Source: Ruminococcus flavefaciens 007c (GTDB lineage: Bacteria > Bacillota > Clostridia > Oscillospirales > Ruminococcaceae). From it: a stretch of DNA of 64,000 bases. Where the stretch lies: assembly GCF_000571935.1 (NCBI RefSeq), contig NZ_ATAX01000008.1:124001-188000 (forward strand). The letters are read 5' to 3'. Below, piece by piece: positions 34,874 through 45,277 of the stretch. Position numbers and translations under genes: made by a program. Every line of letters begins with the position of its first letter. Position 1 is the first letter of the stretch. A model generated the notes under the pieces. That model was not told the origin of the DNA and made no database searches. It saw only the letters and a list, made by a program, of their open reading frames with translations.

Positions 34874-35437
34874 TTACCTCCTGTCTTCGTATTCATCTCT
34901 CAGTATGGAGAAATAATGCCTTCCCACATAGCTGCCGTCCATGAAGAAATAGTCCCTTAGAGTGCCCTCGAATGTGAAGCCGCACTTCTCGATAACTCTT
35001 TTTGAAGGCGCATTTATAGTCTTTGTACATATCTGTACTTTATGCAGGTTCATTTTCTCAAATCCGAAGGCTATCACCGCCTTTGTGGCTTCCGTCGCAT
35101 AGCCCCTGCACTGGAACTCCACACCTATACAGTATTCTATCTCCGCAAAATGGTTCTTGCTGTCAACGAGGAAATATGCTATCTGGCCGATACACTCGCC
35201 GCTCTCCCTGTCGATGACTGCCCAGCGGTAATAGTCCTCGCGTTCATAGTTCCCGATGTACTTGTCAAGAAGGCCATTTACTTCCTCTTCTGTACGGTAT
35301 ACGGGCTCAGAGTACATGATCTGCACCTTTTCGTCGCTTGCCCAGTTCCTGAATACCGCTTCACAGTCCGAATACTCGAAGCGCCTGAGTATAAGTCTTT
35401 CCGTCTCTATTGTCTGTGTTCCGATATGTGTAAGCAT
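34874..35437 (-). CDS. RimJ/RimL-type GNAT acetyltransferase
   Basis: The 187-residue protein is of the RimJ/RimL/YdaF class of acetyltransferases. It has ETERLILRRF at the N-terminus, the acetyl-CoA loop in EFQCRGYATEATKAVIAFGF, and NAPSKRVIEKCGFTFEGTLRDYF near the C-terminus. These enzymes acetylate N-terminal amines of ribosomal proteins or small amines; the substrate cannot be deduced. The start at 35437 is chosen for its spacing from aggag; the ATG at 35443 is too close to the site. Confidence 0.92.
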   Translation of the reverse strand: MLTHIGTQTIETERLILRRFEYSDCEAVFRNWASDEKVQIMYSEPVYRTEEEVNGLLDKYIGNYEREDYYRWAVIDRESGECIGQIAYFLVDSKNHFAEIEYCIGVEFQCRGYATEATKAVIAFGFEKMNLHKVQICTKTINAPSKRVIEKCGFTFEGTLRDYFFMDGSYVGRHYFSILRDEYEDRR

Positions 35438-35458
35438 TGTCATCTCTCCTAAAAGATA

Positions 35459-35486
35459 TCCCCTGACATAGAAGCTATATCAGGGG
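35459..35486 (-). terminator. Hairpin after dapB
   Basis: CCCCTGA pairs with TCAGGGG around a 13-base loop and is followed on the minus strand by gatatctttt. It probably ends the asd-dapA-dapB transcript. Confidence 0.6.
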
Positions 35487-35496
35487 AAATTATGTT

Positions 35497-36246
35497 TTAT
35501 ACCAGTTTTGACATATCATAAAGTCCTGCGGGCTGATCCTTGAGGAAAACCGCTGCATTTACAGCTCCTGCGGCAAATACTGCCTTTGAAGCTGCGGAAT
35601 GTGAAAGGGTTATAACCTCATCATGGCCTGCAAATATAACATCGTGCTCTCCTACGATAGTGCCTCCGCGGATAGCGTGCATTCCTATCTCGGACTTTTC
35701 GCGCTTCTGACGGCGTGAATGGCGGTCATAGACGTAGTGCTTTGAATTGTCAAGAGTCTCATTTACAGCGTTTGCAAGCATAATGGCCGTTCCGCTGGGA
35801 GCGTCTATCTTCTGGTTGTGATGCTTTTCAACTATCTCTATATCGAAGCTGTCTCCCAGTACCGAGGCTGCCTTCTTGGCAAGCTCTACCAGCAGATTGA
35901 TTCCCAGTGACATATTGAATGTGAAAAATACGGGGATCTGCTGTGCAGCCGACCTGATCTTTGCGATCTGCTCGTCAGTATAGCCCGTTGCGCCGATAAC
36001 AAGGGGAGTTCCCGTAGACAGGCAGTAATCAAGAAGTCCGTCCAGAGAAGCAGGATTAGAGAAATCTATGATAACATCGGGCTTTTCGGGAAGCTGCGCA
36101 GGAGTCTCAAATATTGGAAAATCCGCATACTGCTTGGTGTAAAGGTCAATACCTGCGATAACCCTGCAGTCATCGCGCTCATCTGCGCAATTGTAGATGT
36201 TATGTCCCATTTTGCCGTTAGCACCGCAAATAACGATATTTGTCAT
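35497..36246 (-). CDS. dapB: 4-hydroxy-tetrahydrodipicolinate reductase
   Basis: This is the second step of the diaminopimelate/lysine branch: it reduces hydroxy-tetrahydrodipicolinate with NAD(P)H. The 249-residue protein has the N-terminal Rossmann loop ICGANGKMGHNI (residues 6-17). The substrate-binding and catalytic region EIVEKHHNQKIDAPSGTA contains the paired His and the Lys. It is third in the asd-dapA-dapB operon, 34 bases behind dapA. The downstream hairpin closes the unit. Confidence 0.98.
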   Translation of the reverse strand: MTNIVICGANGKMGHNIYNCADERDDCRVIAGIDLYTKQYADFPIFETPAQLPEKPDVIIDFSNPASLDGLLDYCLSTGTPLVIGATGYTDEQIAKIRSAAQQIPVFFTFNMSLGINLLVELAKKAASVLGDSFDIEIVEKHHNQKIDAPSGTAIMLANAVNETLDNSKHYVYDRHSRRQKREKSEIGMHAIRGGTIVGEHDVIFAGHDEVITLSHSAASKAVFAAGAVNAAVFLKDQPAGLYDMSKLV

Positions 36247-36280
36247 TTTAACTCTCCTTTGTTTTTATCAGGATCCCTTA

Positions 36281-37171
36281 TCACTTGATAAGACCGAGAT
36301 TATTCATGGAAGCTCTGAGCTTTTCTCTGTGCTCGGGTGTAAGATCGCAGAGAGGCAGACGGCACTTGCCGGCCTTCCAGCCCAGCATATTCATAGCTTC
36401 CTTTACGGGAATGGGGTTCACCTCGATGAACAGGTCGTTTATAAGCTCAAGATATCTGATCTGAAGCTTCATAGCCTCTGCAAAGTTATTGTCCAGACAG
36501 AGCTGAACCATATCGTGCATCTCCTTGGGGATAATATGGGAAGCTACCGAGATAACGCCCTTTCCGCCCAGAGACATGATAGGAACTACCATATCGTCAT
36601 TGCCGCTGTACACATCTATATCATCTCCGCAGGCTGATACGAGCTTTGCAACATAGCTGATATTTCCGCTTGCTTCCTTGATAGCAGCAATATTCCTGTG
36701 CTTAGCCAGCTCCTTTACTGTAGCAACGTCAAAGCCGCAGCCTGTTCTGCTGGGAACATTGTAAAGGATTATGGGGATATTCACAGCGTCTGCAATAGCA
36801 GTGAAATGAGCTATAAGACCATTCTGTGTAGTCTTGTTGTAATAGGGAGTAACATGGAGCAGAGCGTCTGCGCCTGCTGCCTCAGCCTCCTTGGAGAGCT
36901 CTACCGCATAGCGTGTATCGTTGCTGCCTGCACCTGCGATAACAGGAACTCTGCCTGCGGTATGCTTTACAGCGAACTTGATGCAGTCGCGGTGCTCGTC
37001 GTCCGTCATTGTAGCTGACTCGCCTGTGGTACCGCAGATAACGATAGCGTCAGTGCCCTTTTCGATCTGGTCGTCGATAAGGCGTCCCAGCTCGTCGTAG
37101 TTTATAGAACCGTCGGCATTCATAGGAGTTATGATAGCAATAGCCGCACCGGTGAAAATTGTATTCTTCAT
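36281..37171 (-). CDS. dapA: 4-hydroxy-tetrahydrodipicolinate synthase
   Basis: This class I aldolase condenses pyruvate with aspartate semialdehyde, the first committed step towards diaminopimelate and lysine. The 296-residue TIM barrel has GTTGESATM (substrate site), YYNKTTQNGL, YNVPSRTG with its catalytic Tyr, and the Schiff-base Lys in AAIKEASGN. It is preceded by asd with a 168-base gap that contains a small-repeat core motif. It is expected to fall under the lysine riboswitch upstream of asd. Confidence 0.98.
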   Translation of the reverse strand: MKNTIFTGAAIAIITPMNADGSINYDELGRLIDDQIEKGTDAIVICGTTGESATMTDDEHRDCIKFAVKHTAGRVPVIAGAGSNDTRYAVELSKEAEAAGADALLHVTPYYNKTTQNGLIAHFTAIADAVNIPIILYNVPSRTGCGFDVATVKELAKHRNIAAIKEASGNISYVAKLVSACGDDIDVYSGNDDMVVPIMSLGGKGVISVASHIIPKEMHDMVQLCLDNNFAEAMKLQIRYLELINDLFIEVNPIPVKEAMNMLGWKAGKCRLPLCDLTPEHREKLRASMNNLGLIK

Positions 37172-37205
37172 AGCTATTTTCCTTTCATTAAATTCAAGGT
37201 GTAGA

Positions 37206-37225
37206 GGCGGATATTATCCGCCCGT
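37206..37225. repeat. Repeat core motif between asd and dapA
   Basis: ggcggatattatccgcccgt is identical to the core of the elements at 46571 and 48073. A second hairpin, GGGCTG...CAGCCC, lies at about 37300-37322. The terminal inverted repeats of the longer elements are absent, so this is a related or decayed copy within the operon. Confidence 0.6.
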
Positions 37226-37339
37226 ACTAACTGTTGTTGTACCGCATGAAGGCGAGAGCGCCCTACCCTGCGATAGACCCATGCAGGATATTTAATGTAA
37301 GGGCTGGCGTCCGCGACAGCCCATTGAACTGCTCACCGC

Positions 37340-38419
37340 TTAATCAAAGTAGCCCTTTGCTGCAAGGAGCTCTGCAAGGAGAACACCGCCGCCTGCTGCA
37401 CCTCTCAGTGTATTGTGTGAAAGGCATACGAACTTATAATCGTACTGTGTATCCTCACGGAGACGTCCTGTGGATACTGCCATACCGCCTTCAAGGTTTC
37501 TGTCGAGCTTAGCCTGAGGACGGTCATTCTCCTCAAAGTAGTGAATGAACTGCTTGGGAGCGCTGGGGAGCTCAAGCTCCTGGGGAACGCCCTTGAAATC
37601 AGCCCACAGCTTGAGGATCTCCTCCTTGGAGGGCTTGTTCTCGAAGCTTACGAATACAGCAGCCGTATGTCCGTCGGATACGGGAACACGGAGACACTGT
37701 GTAGTGATATTGGGAGCTGCAGCCTTTACGATCTCATTGCCCTTGATCTCGCCCCATACCTTCAGGGGCTCCTGCTCGGACTTCTCCTCCTCGCCGCCGA
37801 TGTAAGGGATAAGGTTATCAAGCATCTCGGGCCATGTCTCGAAGTTCTTGCCTGCGCCCGAAATAGCCTGATAAGTACAAGCCAGAACGTTCTTGAGACC
37901 GAACTTTCTCAGGGGGTGGAGTGCGGGAACGTAGCTCTGGATAGAGCAGTTTGACTTAACAGCGATGAATCCCCTCTTTGTTCCGAGGCGCTCTCTCTGA
38001 GCCTTGATGATCTCAATGTGCTCGGGGTTGATCTCGGGCACTACCATAGGAACATCGGGAGTAAATCTGTGTGCGGAGTTATTTGAAACGATAGGGCACT
38101 CAGCCTTGGCATAAGCCTCTTCGAGAGCCTTTATCTCGTCCTTTTTCATATCAACGGCACAGAAGCAGAAATCTACCATGCCTGCGATCTTCTCTATATC
38201 CGAAGTTGCGTCCATGAGGACCATATCCTTCATAGCTGCCGGCATGGGGACTGCCATCTTCCAGCGGCTGCCTGCTGCCTGCTCATATGTCTGGCCTGCG
38301 CTCCTCGGTGAAGCTGCGAGCACCTTCACATTGAACCACGGATGATTTTCGAGCAGTGTAGCAAATCTCTGGCCTACCATACCCGTTGCACCTATAATAC
38401 CAACATTATACTGTTTCAT
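37340..38419 (-). CDS. asd: Aspartate-semialdehyde dehydrogenase
   Basis: The product reduces aspartyl phosphate to aspartate semialdehyde, the entry to lysine, diaminopimelate, threonine and methionine. The 359-residue protein is of the long archaeal/fungal-like class. The NADP loop is GIIGATGMVGQRF, the active-site Cys is C158 in VKSNCSIQSY, and SDGHTAAVFV is near the end of the catalytic domain. It is the first gene after the lysine riboswitch. The ribosome site is aaggagaggtcg. Confidence 0.97.
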   Translation of the reverse strand: MKQYNVGIIGATGMVGQRFATLLENHPWFNVKVLAASPRSAGQTYEQAAGSRWKMAVPMPAAMKDMVLMDATSDIEKIAGMVDFCFCAVDMKKDEIKALEEAYAKAECPIVSNNSAHRFTPDVPMVVPEINPEHIEIIKAQRERLGTKRGFIAVKSNCSIQSYVPALHPLRKFGLKNVLACTYQAISGAGKNFETWPEMLDNLIPYIGGEEEKSEQEPLKVWGEIKGNEIVKAAAPNITTQCLRVPVSDGHTAAVFVSFENKPSKEEILKLWADFKGVPQELELPSAPKQFIHYFEENDRPQAKLDRNLEGGMAVSTGRLREDTQYDYKFVCLSHNTLRGAAGGGVLLAELLAAKGYFD

Positions 38420-38468
38420 ATCGACCTCTCCTTAAAAAAATTTGCATAATTTGCATAAAATAATAAAA

Positions 38469-38485
38469 ACCGGTTGCAAACCGGC
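38469..38485 (-). terminator. Terminator of the lysine riboswitch
   Basis: On the minus strand GCCGGTT pairs with AACCGGT, followed by TTTTTATTATT. It is the expected off-state structure, about 50 bases before asd. Confidence 0.85.
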
Positions 38486-38531
38486 TCATCATGCGTTATA
38501 ATAGAAATGTTGACATATTAATAACGAAATA

Positions 38532-38697
38532 TGCCGATAGCTCTCCATCAAACCATGATGACAACTGCATACCTATTGAATATGCAGCCAGAGCTGAATT
38601 TACCGGAAACAGCCCTTCGGCGGCATTGCCTTTCGCTGTACACCATCGGACAGGTAATCCCGTGTACAGGTACTTTTCGCAGCCGCGCCTCTACCTT
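38532..38697 (-). promoter_or_regulatory. Lysine riboswitch (L box)
   Basis: On the minus strand the conserved L-box pieces appear in order: ggtagaggcgcgg at the 5' end, aagta, gaaaggcaatgccgccgaag, tcagctctggctg, and ggagagctatc at the 3' end. The two ends pair as P1 (GGTAG with CTATC). It lies before the lysine-pathway genes asd-dapA-dapB and is followed by a terminator. Lysine binding should stop transcription. Confidence 0.95.
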
Positions 38698-38704
38698 GTT
38701 TATT

Positions 38705-38755
38705 ATAATAGCACTTTAATTTTCCGTTGTCAATACATTTTTTCATTTTTATAAG
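38705..38755. promoter_or_regulatory. Overlapping divergent promoters
   Basis: Minus strand (asd operon): TTGACA at 38733-38728 and TATTAT at 38710-38705, 17 bases apart. Plus strand (alpha/beta hydrolase): TTGTCA at 38727-38732 and TATAAG at 38750-38755, 17 bases apart. The two -35 boxes overlap, so polymerases would compete. Confidence 0.65.
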
Positions 38756-38782
38756 CATTATACATTATTTAAGGAGGACTAA

Positions 38783-39844
38783 ATGAAAAGATTATTCCGT
38801 TTATTGCTGAAGATCCTGAAATGGGCAGGCATCGTCCTTCTCGGCATCCTTGTCATCTTCCTGATCGTCCGCTTCATAGGAAAAAGGATAAACAGCAAAA
38901 CTCCCGACGGCGGCATCAACGAAACATTCTATGCAGATATAAACGGAACGCAGCAGTGGATAAGCATCTACGGACAGAATACTGACAATCCCGTGCTGCT
39001 CTATCTTCACGGCGGCCCGGGAGAGGCCACAAGTTTCTTCGACTACGCCTTTACCAGAAAATGGTCGGACGTATATACCGTAGTCACCTGGGATCAGCGT
39101 AATTGCGGCAAGAGCTTTTCAAAGGATCAGTGTGACGATCCCCTCACCTATGATATTCTGATGAAGGACGGCGAAGAGGTCACGAAGCTGATACTTCAGC
39201 ATCTCAACAAGGAAAAGCTCACCATTCTCGGACATTCCTGGGGCTCTATTTACGGCTGCAATCTGGTCATGGCTCACCCCGAGTACTACGACGCATACAT
39301 AGGCACGGGACAGCTCATCGACTTCCGAAAAAACGAGGAAGCCTTCAAAAAAGAAGCCGCAAAATGGACAGAGGGTGACAAGGAAGGCCTTGCTCTCCTC
39401 GGAAAGCTTCAGGGCGATGAATTCACTATGGAATACGCTCAGGCGAGAAATGCCCTTATGAAGCGCTACGGCTACGATATGCTGGCAGACGGCGCCGATT
39501 ACAGCATCGGTGCGGCTGTCATATTCAATCCCTACTACTCCATAGGCGACTTTGCAAAGATGCTCACCTATGATTTCACACCGTATCTCAACTTTATAAA
39601 CTCCGACGAGTTCGCCCGCTTCTCCCTTACAGGCAGGAATCACTATGAGGTCCCCTTCTACAACATCAACGGCGACAAGGACTATCAGACCAATCATATC
39701 CTTGCCGAGGAATACTTTGAAACCGTAGAAGCTCCCTATAAGAAGCTCTACATCATGAAGGGCTCCACTCACGGACTCCTTGAGACAAGATCAGGAGAAT
39801 TCTCGGATATTATCCACGAGATCGCGTCGGATACGCGGTCATGA
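38783..39844 (+). CDS. Membrane-anchored alpha/beta hydrolase, S33 peptidase-like
   Basis: The 353-residue protein starts with a membrane anchor (about 12-32) and carries an alpha/beta hydrolase fold. LYLHGGPGEATSFF is the oxyanion loop typical of proline iminopeptidases, and LGHSWGS holds the nucleophile Ser. WDQRNCGKS is another family feature. A C-terminal His in GSTHGLLE completes the likely triad. It may be an aminopeptidase or an esterase acting at the outer face of the membrane. The start follows aaggaggacta. It is divergent from asd. Confidence 0.88.
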   Translation: MKRLFRLLLKILKWAGIVLLGILVIFLIVRFIGKRINSKTPDGGINETFYADINGTQQWISIYGQNTDNPVLLYLHGGPGEATSFFDYAFTRKWSDVYTVVTWDQRNCGKSFSKDQCDDPLTYDILMKDGEEVTKLILQHLNKEKLTILGHSWGSIYGCNLVMAHPEYYDAYIGTGQLIDFRKNEEAFKKEAAKWTEGDKEGLALLGKLQGDEFTMEYAQARNALMKRYGYDMLADGADYSIGAAVIFNPYYSIGDFAKMLTYDFTPYLNFINSDEFARFSLTGRNHYEVPFYNINGDKDYQTNHILAEEYFETVEAPYKKLYIMKGSTHGLLETRSGEFSDIIHEIASDTRS

Positions 39845-39901
39845 TACCACTCAGACGGCAGTTATCCCTACAGTAGCTGCCCCAAAGGAGACAAATACTT
39901 A

Positions 39902-40933
39902 ATGGAACTTCTCAAATCCGATTTTTACTACGATCTGCCCGAAGAGCTGATCGCTCAGACTCCCATAGAGCCCCGGAATGCCTCGCGCATGATGTGCGTT
40001 GACCGCAGGACGGGAGCTGTAACTCACGATCACTTCTATAATCTATGCGATCACCTCAAAGAAGGTGACCTGCTGGTAATGAACGATTCAAGAGTTATCC
40101 CCGCAAGACTCTACGGCGAAAAAATAGGCAACGGCACCTTTATCGAGTTCCTGCTGCTTGAGCAGAAGGGGGACAAGCTGTGGGAGATCATATGCCGCCC
40201 CGGAAAAAAAGCCAAGGTGGGCACAAGGTTTTCCTTCGGCGGAGGCAGGCTCACAGCCGAGGTCGTCGAGGTAAAGGACGACGGCAACAGGATAGTTCAA
40301 TTTCAGTGCGAGGGGAATTTCTTCACCGCTCTGGAGGACGTCGGACAGATGCCTCTGCCGCCTTACATAAAGGAAAAGCTGGAGAACCGCGAACGCTATC
40401 AGACAGTCTATTCCAGAGAGCTGGGCTCGGCAGCAGCTCCCACAGCAGGACTGCATTTCACTCCCGAGATGCTGGACGATCTGCGATCATGTGGCATAAA
40501 GACCGCCTTTGTGACACTCCATGTGGGACTGGGAACCTTCCGTCCCGTCAAGGAGGACAACGTACTCGATCATAAAATGCACAGCGAACACTATTTTCTC
40601 CCTCAGGAGACCGCCGATCTCATCAACGAGACCAGAAAAAACGGCGGAAGAGTCATTGCCGTGGGCACTACCACCTGCCGCACCCTTGAAAGCGTTGCTA
40701 CCTTTTACAACGAGATCTCGGAGCACGACGGCTATACGGATATATTCATATACCCGTCCTATGAGTTCAAATGCATTGACGGACTCATAACCAATTTCCA
40801 TCTTCCCGAGAGTACGCTTATTATGCTCGTTTCCGCATTTATGGGCTACGAAAACACCATGAATGCCTATAAGACCGCTGTGCAGGAACGCTACCGTTTC
40901 TTCAGCTTCGGAGACAGTATGTGTATTCTTTGA
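39902..40933 (+). CDS. queA: S-adenosylmethionine:tRNA ribosyltransferase-isomerase
   Basis: The product transfers the ribosyl part of S-adenosylmethionine to preQ1 in tRNA, giving epoxyqueuosine. The 343-residue protein shows the family's N-terminal [14 protein letters not shown], the central [17 protein letters not shown], and C-terminal [20 protein letters not shown]. The start follows aaaggagaca. It is followed by a small PAS gene and tgt, the other tRNA-queuosine enzyme. Confidence 0.98.
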   Translation: MELLKSDFYYDLPEELIAQTPIEPRNASRMMCVDRRTGAVTHDHFYNLCDHLKEGDLLVMNDSRVIPARLYGEKIGNGTFIEFLLLEQKGDKLWEIICRPGKKAKVGTRFSFGGGRLTAEVVEVKDDGNRIVQFQCEGNFFTALEDVGQMPLPPYIKEKLENRERYQTVYSRELGSAAAPTAGLHFTPEMLDDLRSCGIKTAFVTLHVGLGTFRPVKEDNVLDHKMHSEHYFLPQETADLINETRKNGGRVIAVGTTTCRTLESVATFYNEISEHDGYTDIFIYPSYEFKCIDGLITNFHLPESTLIMLVSAFMGYENTMNAYKTAVQERYRFFSFGDSMCIL

Positions 40934-40964
40934 AAGCAATATTCTATCGGAAAAGGAGATAAAA

Positions 40965-42510
<1,546 letters not shown>

Positions 42511-42541
42511 ATACGGCCATAGCCGAAAAAACGGAGTTAAT

Positions 42542-44938
42542 ATGAATACGTTCCTGTTTCTTTTAATGTTTGCGGTCTCTGTCGCTGTGACCGCAGTTTT
42601 TCTGCATGAGATAAAAAGCGACCTCAAAGTCAAGGAAAAAGCTGACGATAAACTCGCTAAGCTGCGCGGACTTGCAAGATGCACAGCTGTTCTGCTCATA
42701 TTCATCGCAGCCGCAGAAGCCATCGGCATAATCAAGATAACCGAGTACAAAGGCGCCTTTCTGCTTCTGGGCGCAACGGCAGGCATCTCCATGCTTATAT
42801 GTACGCTCAACAAGAAGCGCAGATACAATACAGCCGCAGCAGCAGTAAAGGCTCTCCTCGCAGCAGTGATACTCGAGGTCACCTTGTTCAATATCCCCAC
42901 ATACCGCCTATGGTTCGGAAGCTACGGCGAGATGAGCTTCTCTGCGGAGGAATGTGCAAAAAGCAGCAGCGTGACCCTGCGCCACGGAAATAACGATATA
43001 CTCCTTCAGGGAGATCACTCCACTGTATTCACCTTCGACAATATCGGCGAAGAAGTAGCTGACGTATACGTGGATATAGACTTTGAAAAGGGCACCAAGG
43101 CCGCAAGAGTCTCCATAGACGCCAGTGACGAGACAACTCCCGATACTTACAGATACGGCATTGCATCAAACAACATTGTAAGGAACAAGCCCCATTCGCA
43201 TTACACACAGCTCCACCTTTCGGGCAATATCAGCAGCATGAAGGTGAATATCTTCCCTCTTTACGGAGGCACCGTTTACATAAAGGGGATAAGCTTCAAC
43301 AAGCAGATATCCATGAGCATATCATGGATAAGGATAGCCCTGATAGTTCTGGCTGTTTGCTTCTGGCACCTTATGATGTACAGCAAGACCATGCAGAAGA
43401 GCTACTCAAAGAGCAAGAACCTCTGCCGTACAGCGGCAATATTCATAACCGACATAGCCTGTCTTGCAGCAGTGCTGGTCACCTTCGTAAAGCTTGACAA
43501 CTACTCCATTCTTGACATAATGAAATGCTCCTCGGGCAACCAGATGACTCAGGAGCTGGTAGACGCCTTTGAGCACGGCAGCACTCATCTTCTGGAGGAG
43601 CCATCAAAGGAGCTCAATGCACTTTCAGATCCCTATGTAACAAGCTATCTCGACAGCGAGGGCATACCTTACAGCTGGGATCACGTATACTTCGGCAAGA
43701 AGTATTACAGCTACTACGGCATAGGTCCGGTAGTTCTGCTCTTCCTGCCCTATCATAAGCTCACGGGGTACTATTTTCCCGATTCCATGGCAATACTCCT
43801 GTTTGCCCTTATAGGAATAATCGGACTTACCAAGCTGTATATGGCCTTTATCAGGAAGCTCTTTCCCAAGACCACCGCAGGCTTTACAATAATCGGACTT
43901 ATCATTATTCAGACAGTCAGCGGCATATGGTTCAGCATAGGAAGACCGCTGTTCTACGAGATAGCCCTTTCGGCCGGCTTTGCGGTACTGCCGTGGGCAG
44001 CTTATTTCCTGATCTCGGCAGGTATAATCGGCAAGGACAAGCCTTCTCTTCCGAGAACAGCCATAGCTTCAACGCTCTTTGCTTTCTCGGTACTGTGCCG
44101 TCCTACCCTTGTGCTTTACTGTATTGCCGCGGGACTCTTCCTGCTTATGGCTCTTCCCAGAGCCGCAGCAGACGGAAAAGCTCCTGCAAAGAAAAAAGAA
44201 AATAAGCTCTTCAACGCTTCCGGCATACGTTACCTTGTCTGCGCGCTCCTGCCAATGGTATGTATAGGACTTGTACAGATGTGGTACAACTATGACCGTT
44301 TCGGTTCGCCCTTTGAATTCGGCATACAGTATTCCCTCACCATCAACGACTTTACAAGAACTCAGTTTCACCCTCGTCTTTCATGGGTGGCTATATACAA
44401 CTACTTCTTCAATCCGCCTGTTTTCGTTCCCGGCTATCCCGGCATAAGGACCGATTTCCAGTTCCTCAACAGCGGCGGCTTCTTCTATGCCGACACCGGC
44501 TGCACATACAATACATCAGGTGTATTCTTCCTTGCTCTCCCCATGTTCGCCTATCTCTTCTCGGTCAAGGCACTGGAGGCTGTACGCGGCAGGGCAAACA
44601 GGATATCGACCGCAATATACATAGGCATCCCATGTCTGCTCATACCCTTCGGCATTGTCGCCTCGGTATGGGAGAGCGGCTATGCAGCACGCTATATGAC
44701 CGACTTTGCATGGCAGTCACTGCTGGGCGCCTTTGCCATAATCTTCTTCCTTTACGGAAGGATAACCGATCCCACCAAGAAAAAATTCCTGAACGGCTTC
44801 ATGTGGTTCTCACTCATGTGGGCACTGGTAGTTGCGGGAACTCAGGAATTCAACCAGATGTTCAGATATGACGACTATGCTCCCGATTTCCCTGAAATGG
44901 CATATGAGGTACAGCGTCTGTTCGCATTCTGGACCTGA
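42542..44938 (+). CDS. Large multi-pass membrane protein, GT-C glycosyltransferase-like
   Basis: The 798-residue protein has about a dozen hydrophobic segments. Three lie at the N-terminus before an extracytoplasmic beta-rich domain (about residues 125-255), and the rest follow in the C-terminal two thirds. MWYNYDRFGSPFEFGIQYSL and similar loops are of the kind seen in GT-C-type polyprenyl-sugar-dependent glycosyltransferases, but the catalytic Asp pair is not clear. The likely role is transfer or assembly of an envelope sugar, with low certainty. The start MNTFLF at 42542 has only a weak site (ggagtta). It lies 31 bases after tgt, so it may share its transcript. Confidence 0.75.
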   Translation: MNTFLFLLMFAVSVAVTAVFLHEIKSDLKVKEKADDKLAKLRGLARCTAVLLIFIAAAEAIGIIKITEYKGAFLLLGATAGISMLICTLNKKRRYNTAAAAVKALLAAVILEVTLFNIPTYRLWFGSYGEMSFSAEECAKSSSVTLRHGNNDILLQGDHSTVFTFDNIGEEVADVYVDIDFEKGTKAARVSIDASDETTPDTYRYGIASNNIVRNKPHSHYTQLHLSGNISSMKVNIFPLYGGTVYIKGISFNKQISMSISWIRIALIVLAVCFWHLMMYSKTMQKSYSKSKNLCRTAAIFITDIACLAAVLVTFVKLDNYSILDIMKCSSGNQMTQELVDAFEHGSTHLLEEPSKELNALSDPYVTSYLDSEGIPYSWDHVYFGKKYYSYYGIGPVVLLFLPYHKLTGYYFPDSMAILLFALIGIIGLTKLYMAFIRKLFPKTTAGFTIIGLIIIQTVSGIWFSIGRPLFYEIALSAGFAVLPWAAYFLISAGIIGKDKPSLPRTAIASTLFAFSVLCRPTLVLYCIAAGLFLLMALPRAAADGKAPAKKKENKLFNASGIRYLVCALLPMVCIGLVQMWYNYDRFGSPFEFGIQYSLTINDFTRTQFHPRLSWVAIYNYFFNPPVFVPGYPGIRTDFQFLNSGGFFYADTGCTYNTSGVFFLALPMFAYLFSVKALEAVRGRANRISTAIYIGIPCLLIPFGIVASVWESGYAARYMTDFAWQSLLGAFAIIFFLYGRITDPTKKKFLNGFMWFSLMWALVVAGTQEFNQMFRYDDYAPDFPEMAYEVQRLFAFWT

Positions 44939-44944
44939 TAAGCG

Positions 44945-45277
44945 ATGTATTACATATATATTATAAAATGCGAGGGTGACCTGCTGTATACAGGCATAAC
45001 CACGGATGTGGAAAGACGTATGGACGAGCATTTCGGCAGGACGGACAAATGTGCAAAATTCACCCGTTCCCACAGGGCACTCTCACTGGAAGCACTCTGG
45101 AGCTGCCCTGACCGCAGCCTCGCTTCCAGACTTGAATATCGAATAAAACAGCTCACAAAGCCTAAAAAGCTCCGCCTTATAACCGATAACAGTTTATTTG
45201 CGGAGCTTTTCGGTTCGGATGAAGCCGGACTGTACCGCCGTGAGGACATACAAAGGAGCAGATATGTACGAGAATAA
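44945..45277 (+). CDS. GIY-YIG nuclease-domain protein
   Basis: The 110-residue protein has the UvrC-like GIY-YIG fold: YYIYIIKCEGDLLYTGITTDVERRMDEH contains the YIY...YTG motif and the conserved Arg. The C-terminal Glu is in EYRIKQLTKPKKL. It belongs to the YhbQ/UPF0213-like group of small single-domain proteins whose role is not settled. No clear ribosome site is present, but it begins 6 bases after the preceding stop, so translation may be coupled. It overlaps the hflX start by 14 bases. Confidence 0.93.
   Translation: MYYIYIIKCEGDLLYTGITTDVERRMDEHFGRTDKCAKFTRSHRALSLEALWSCPDRSLASRLEYRIKQLTKPKKLRLITDNSLFAELFGSDEAGLYRREDIQRSRYVRE

Noticed and set aside
39845-39901. preQ1 riboswitch before queA
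   Set aside because: Only a small hairpin (GGCAG...CTGCC) is present. The conserved preQ1-I or -II sequence elements were not found.
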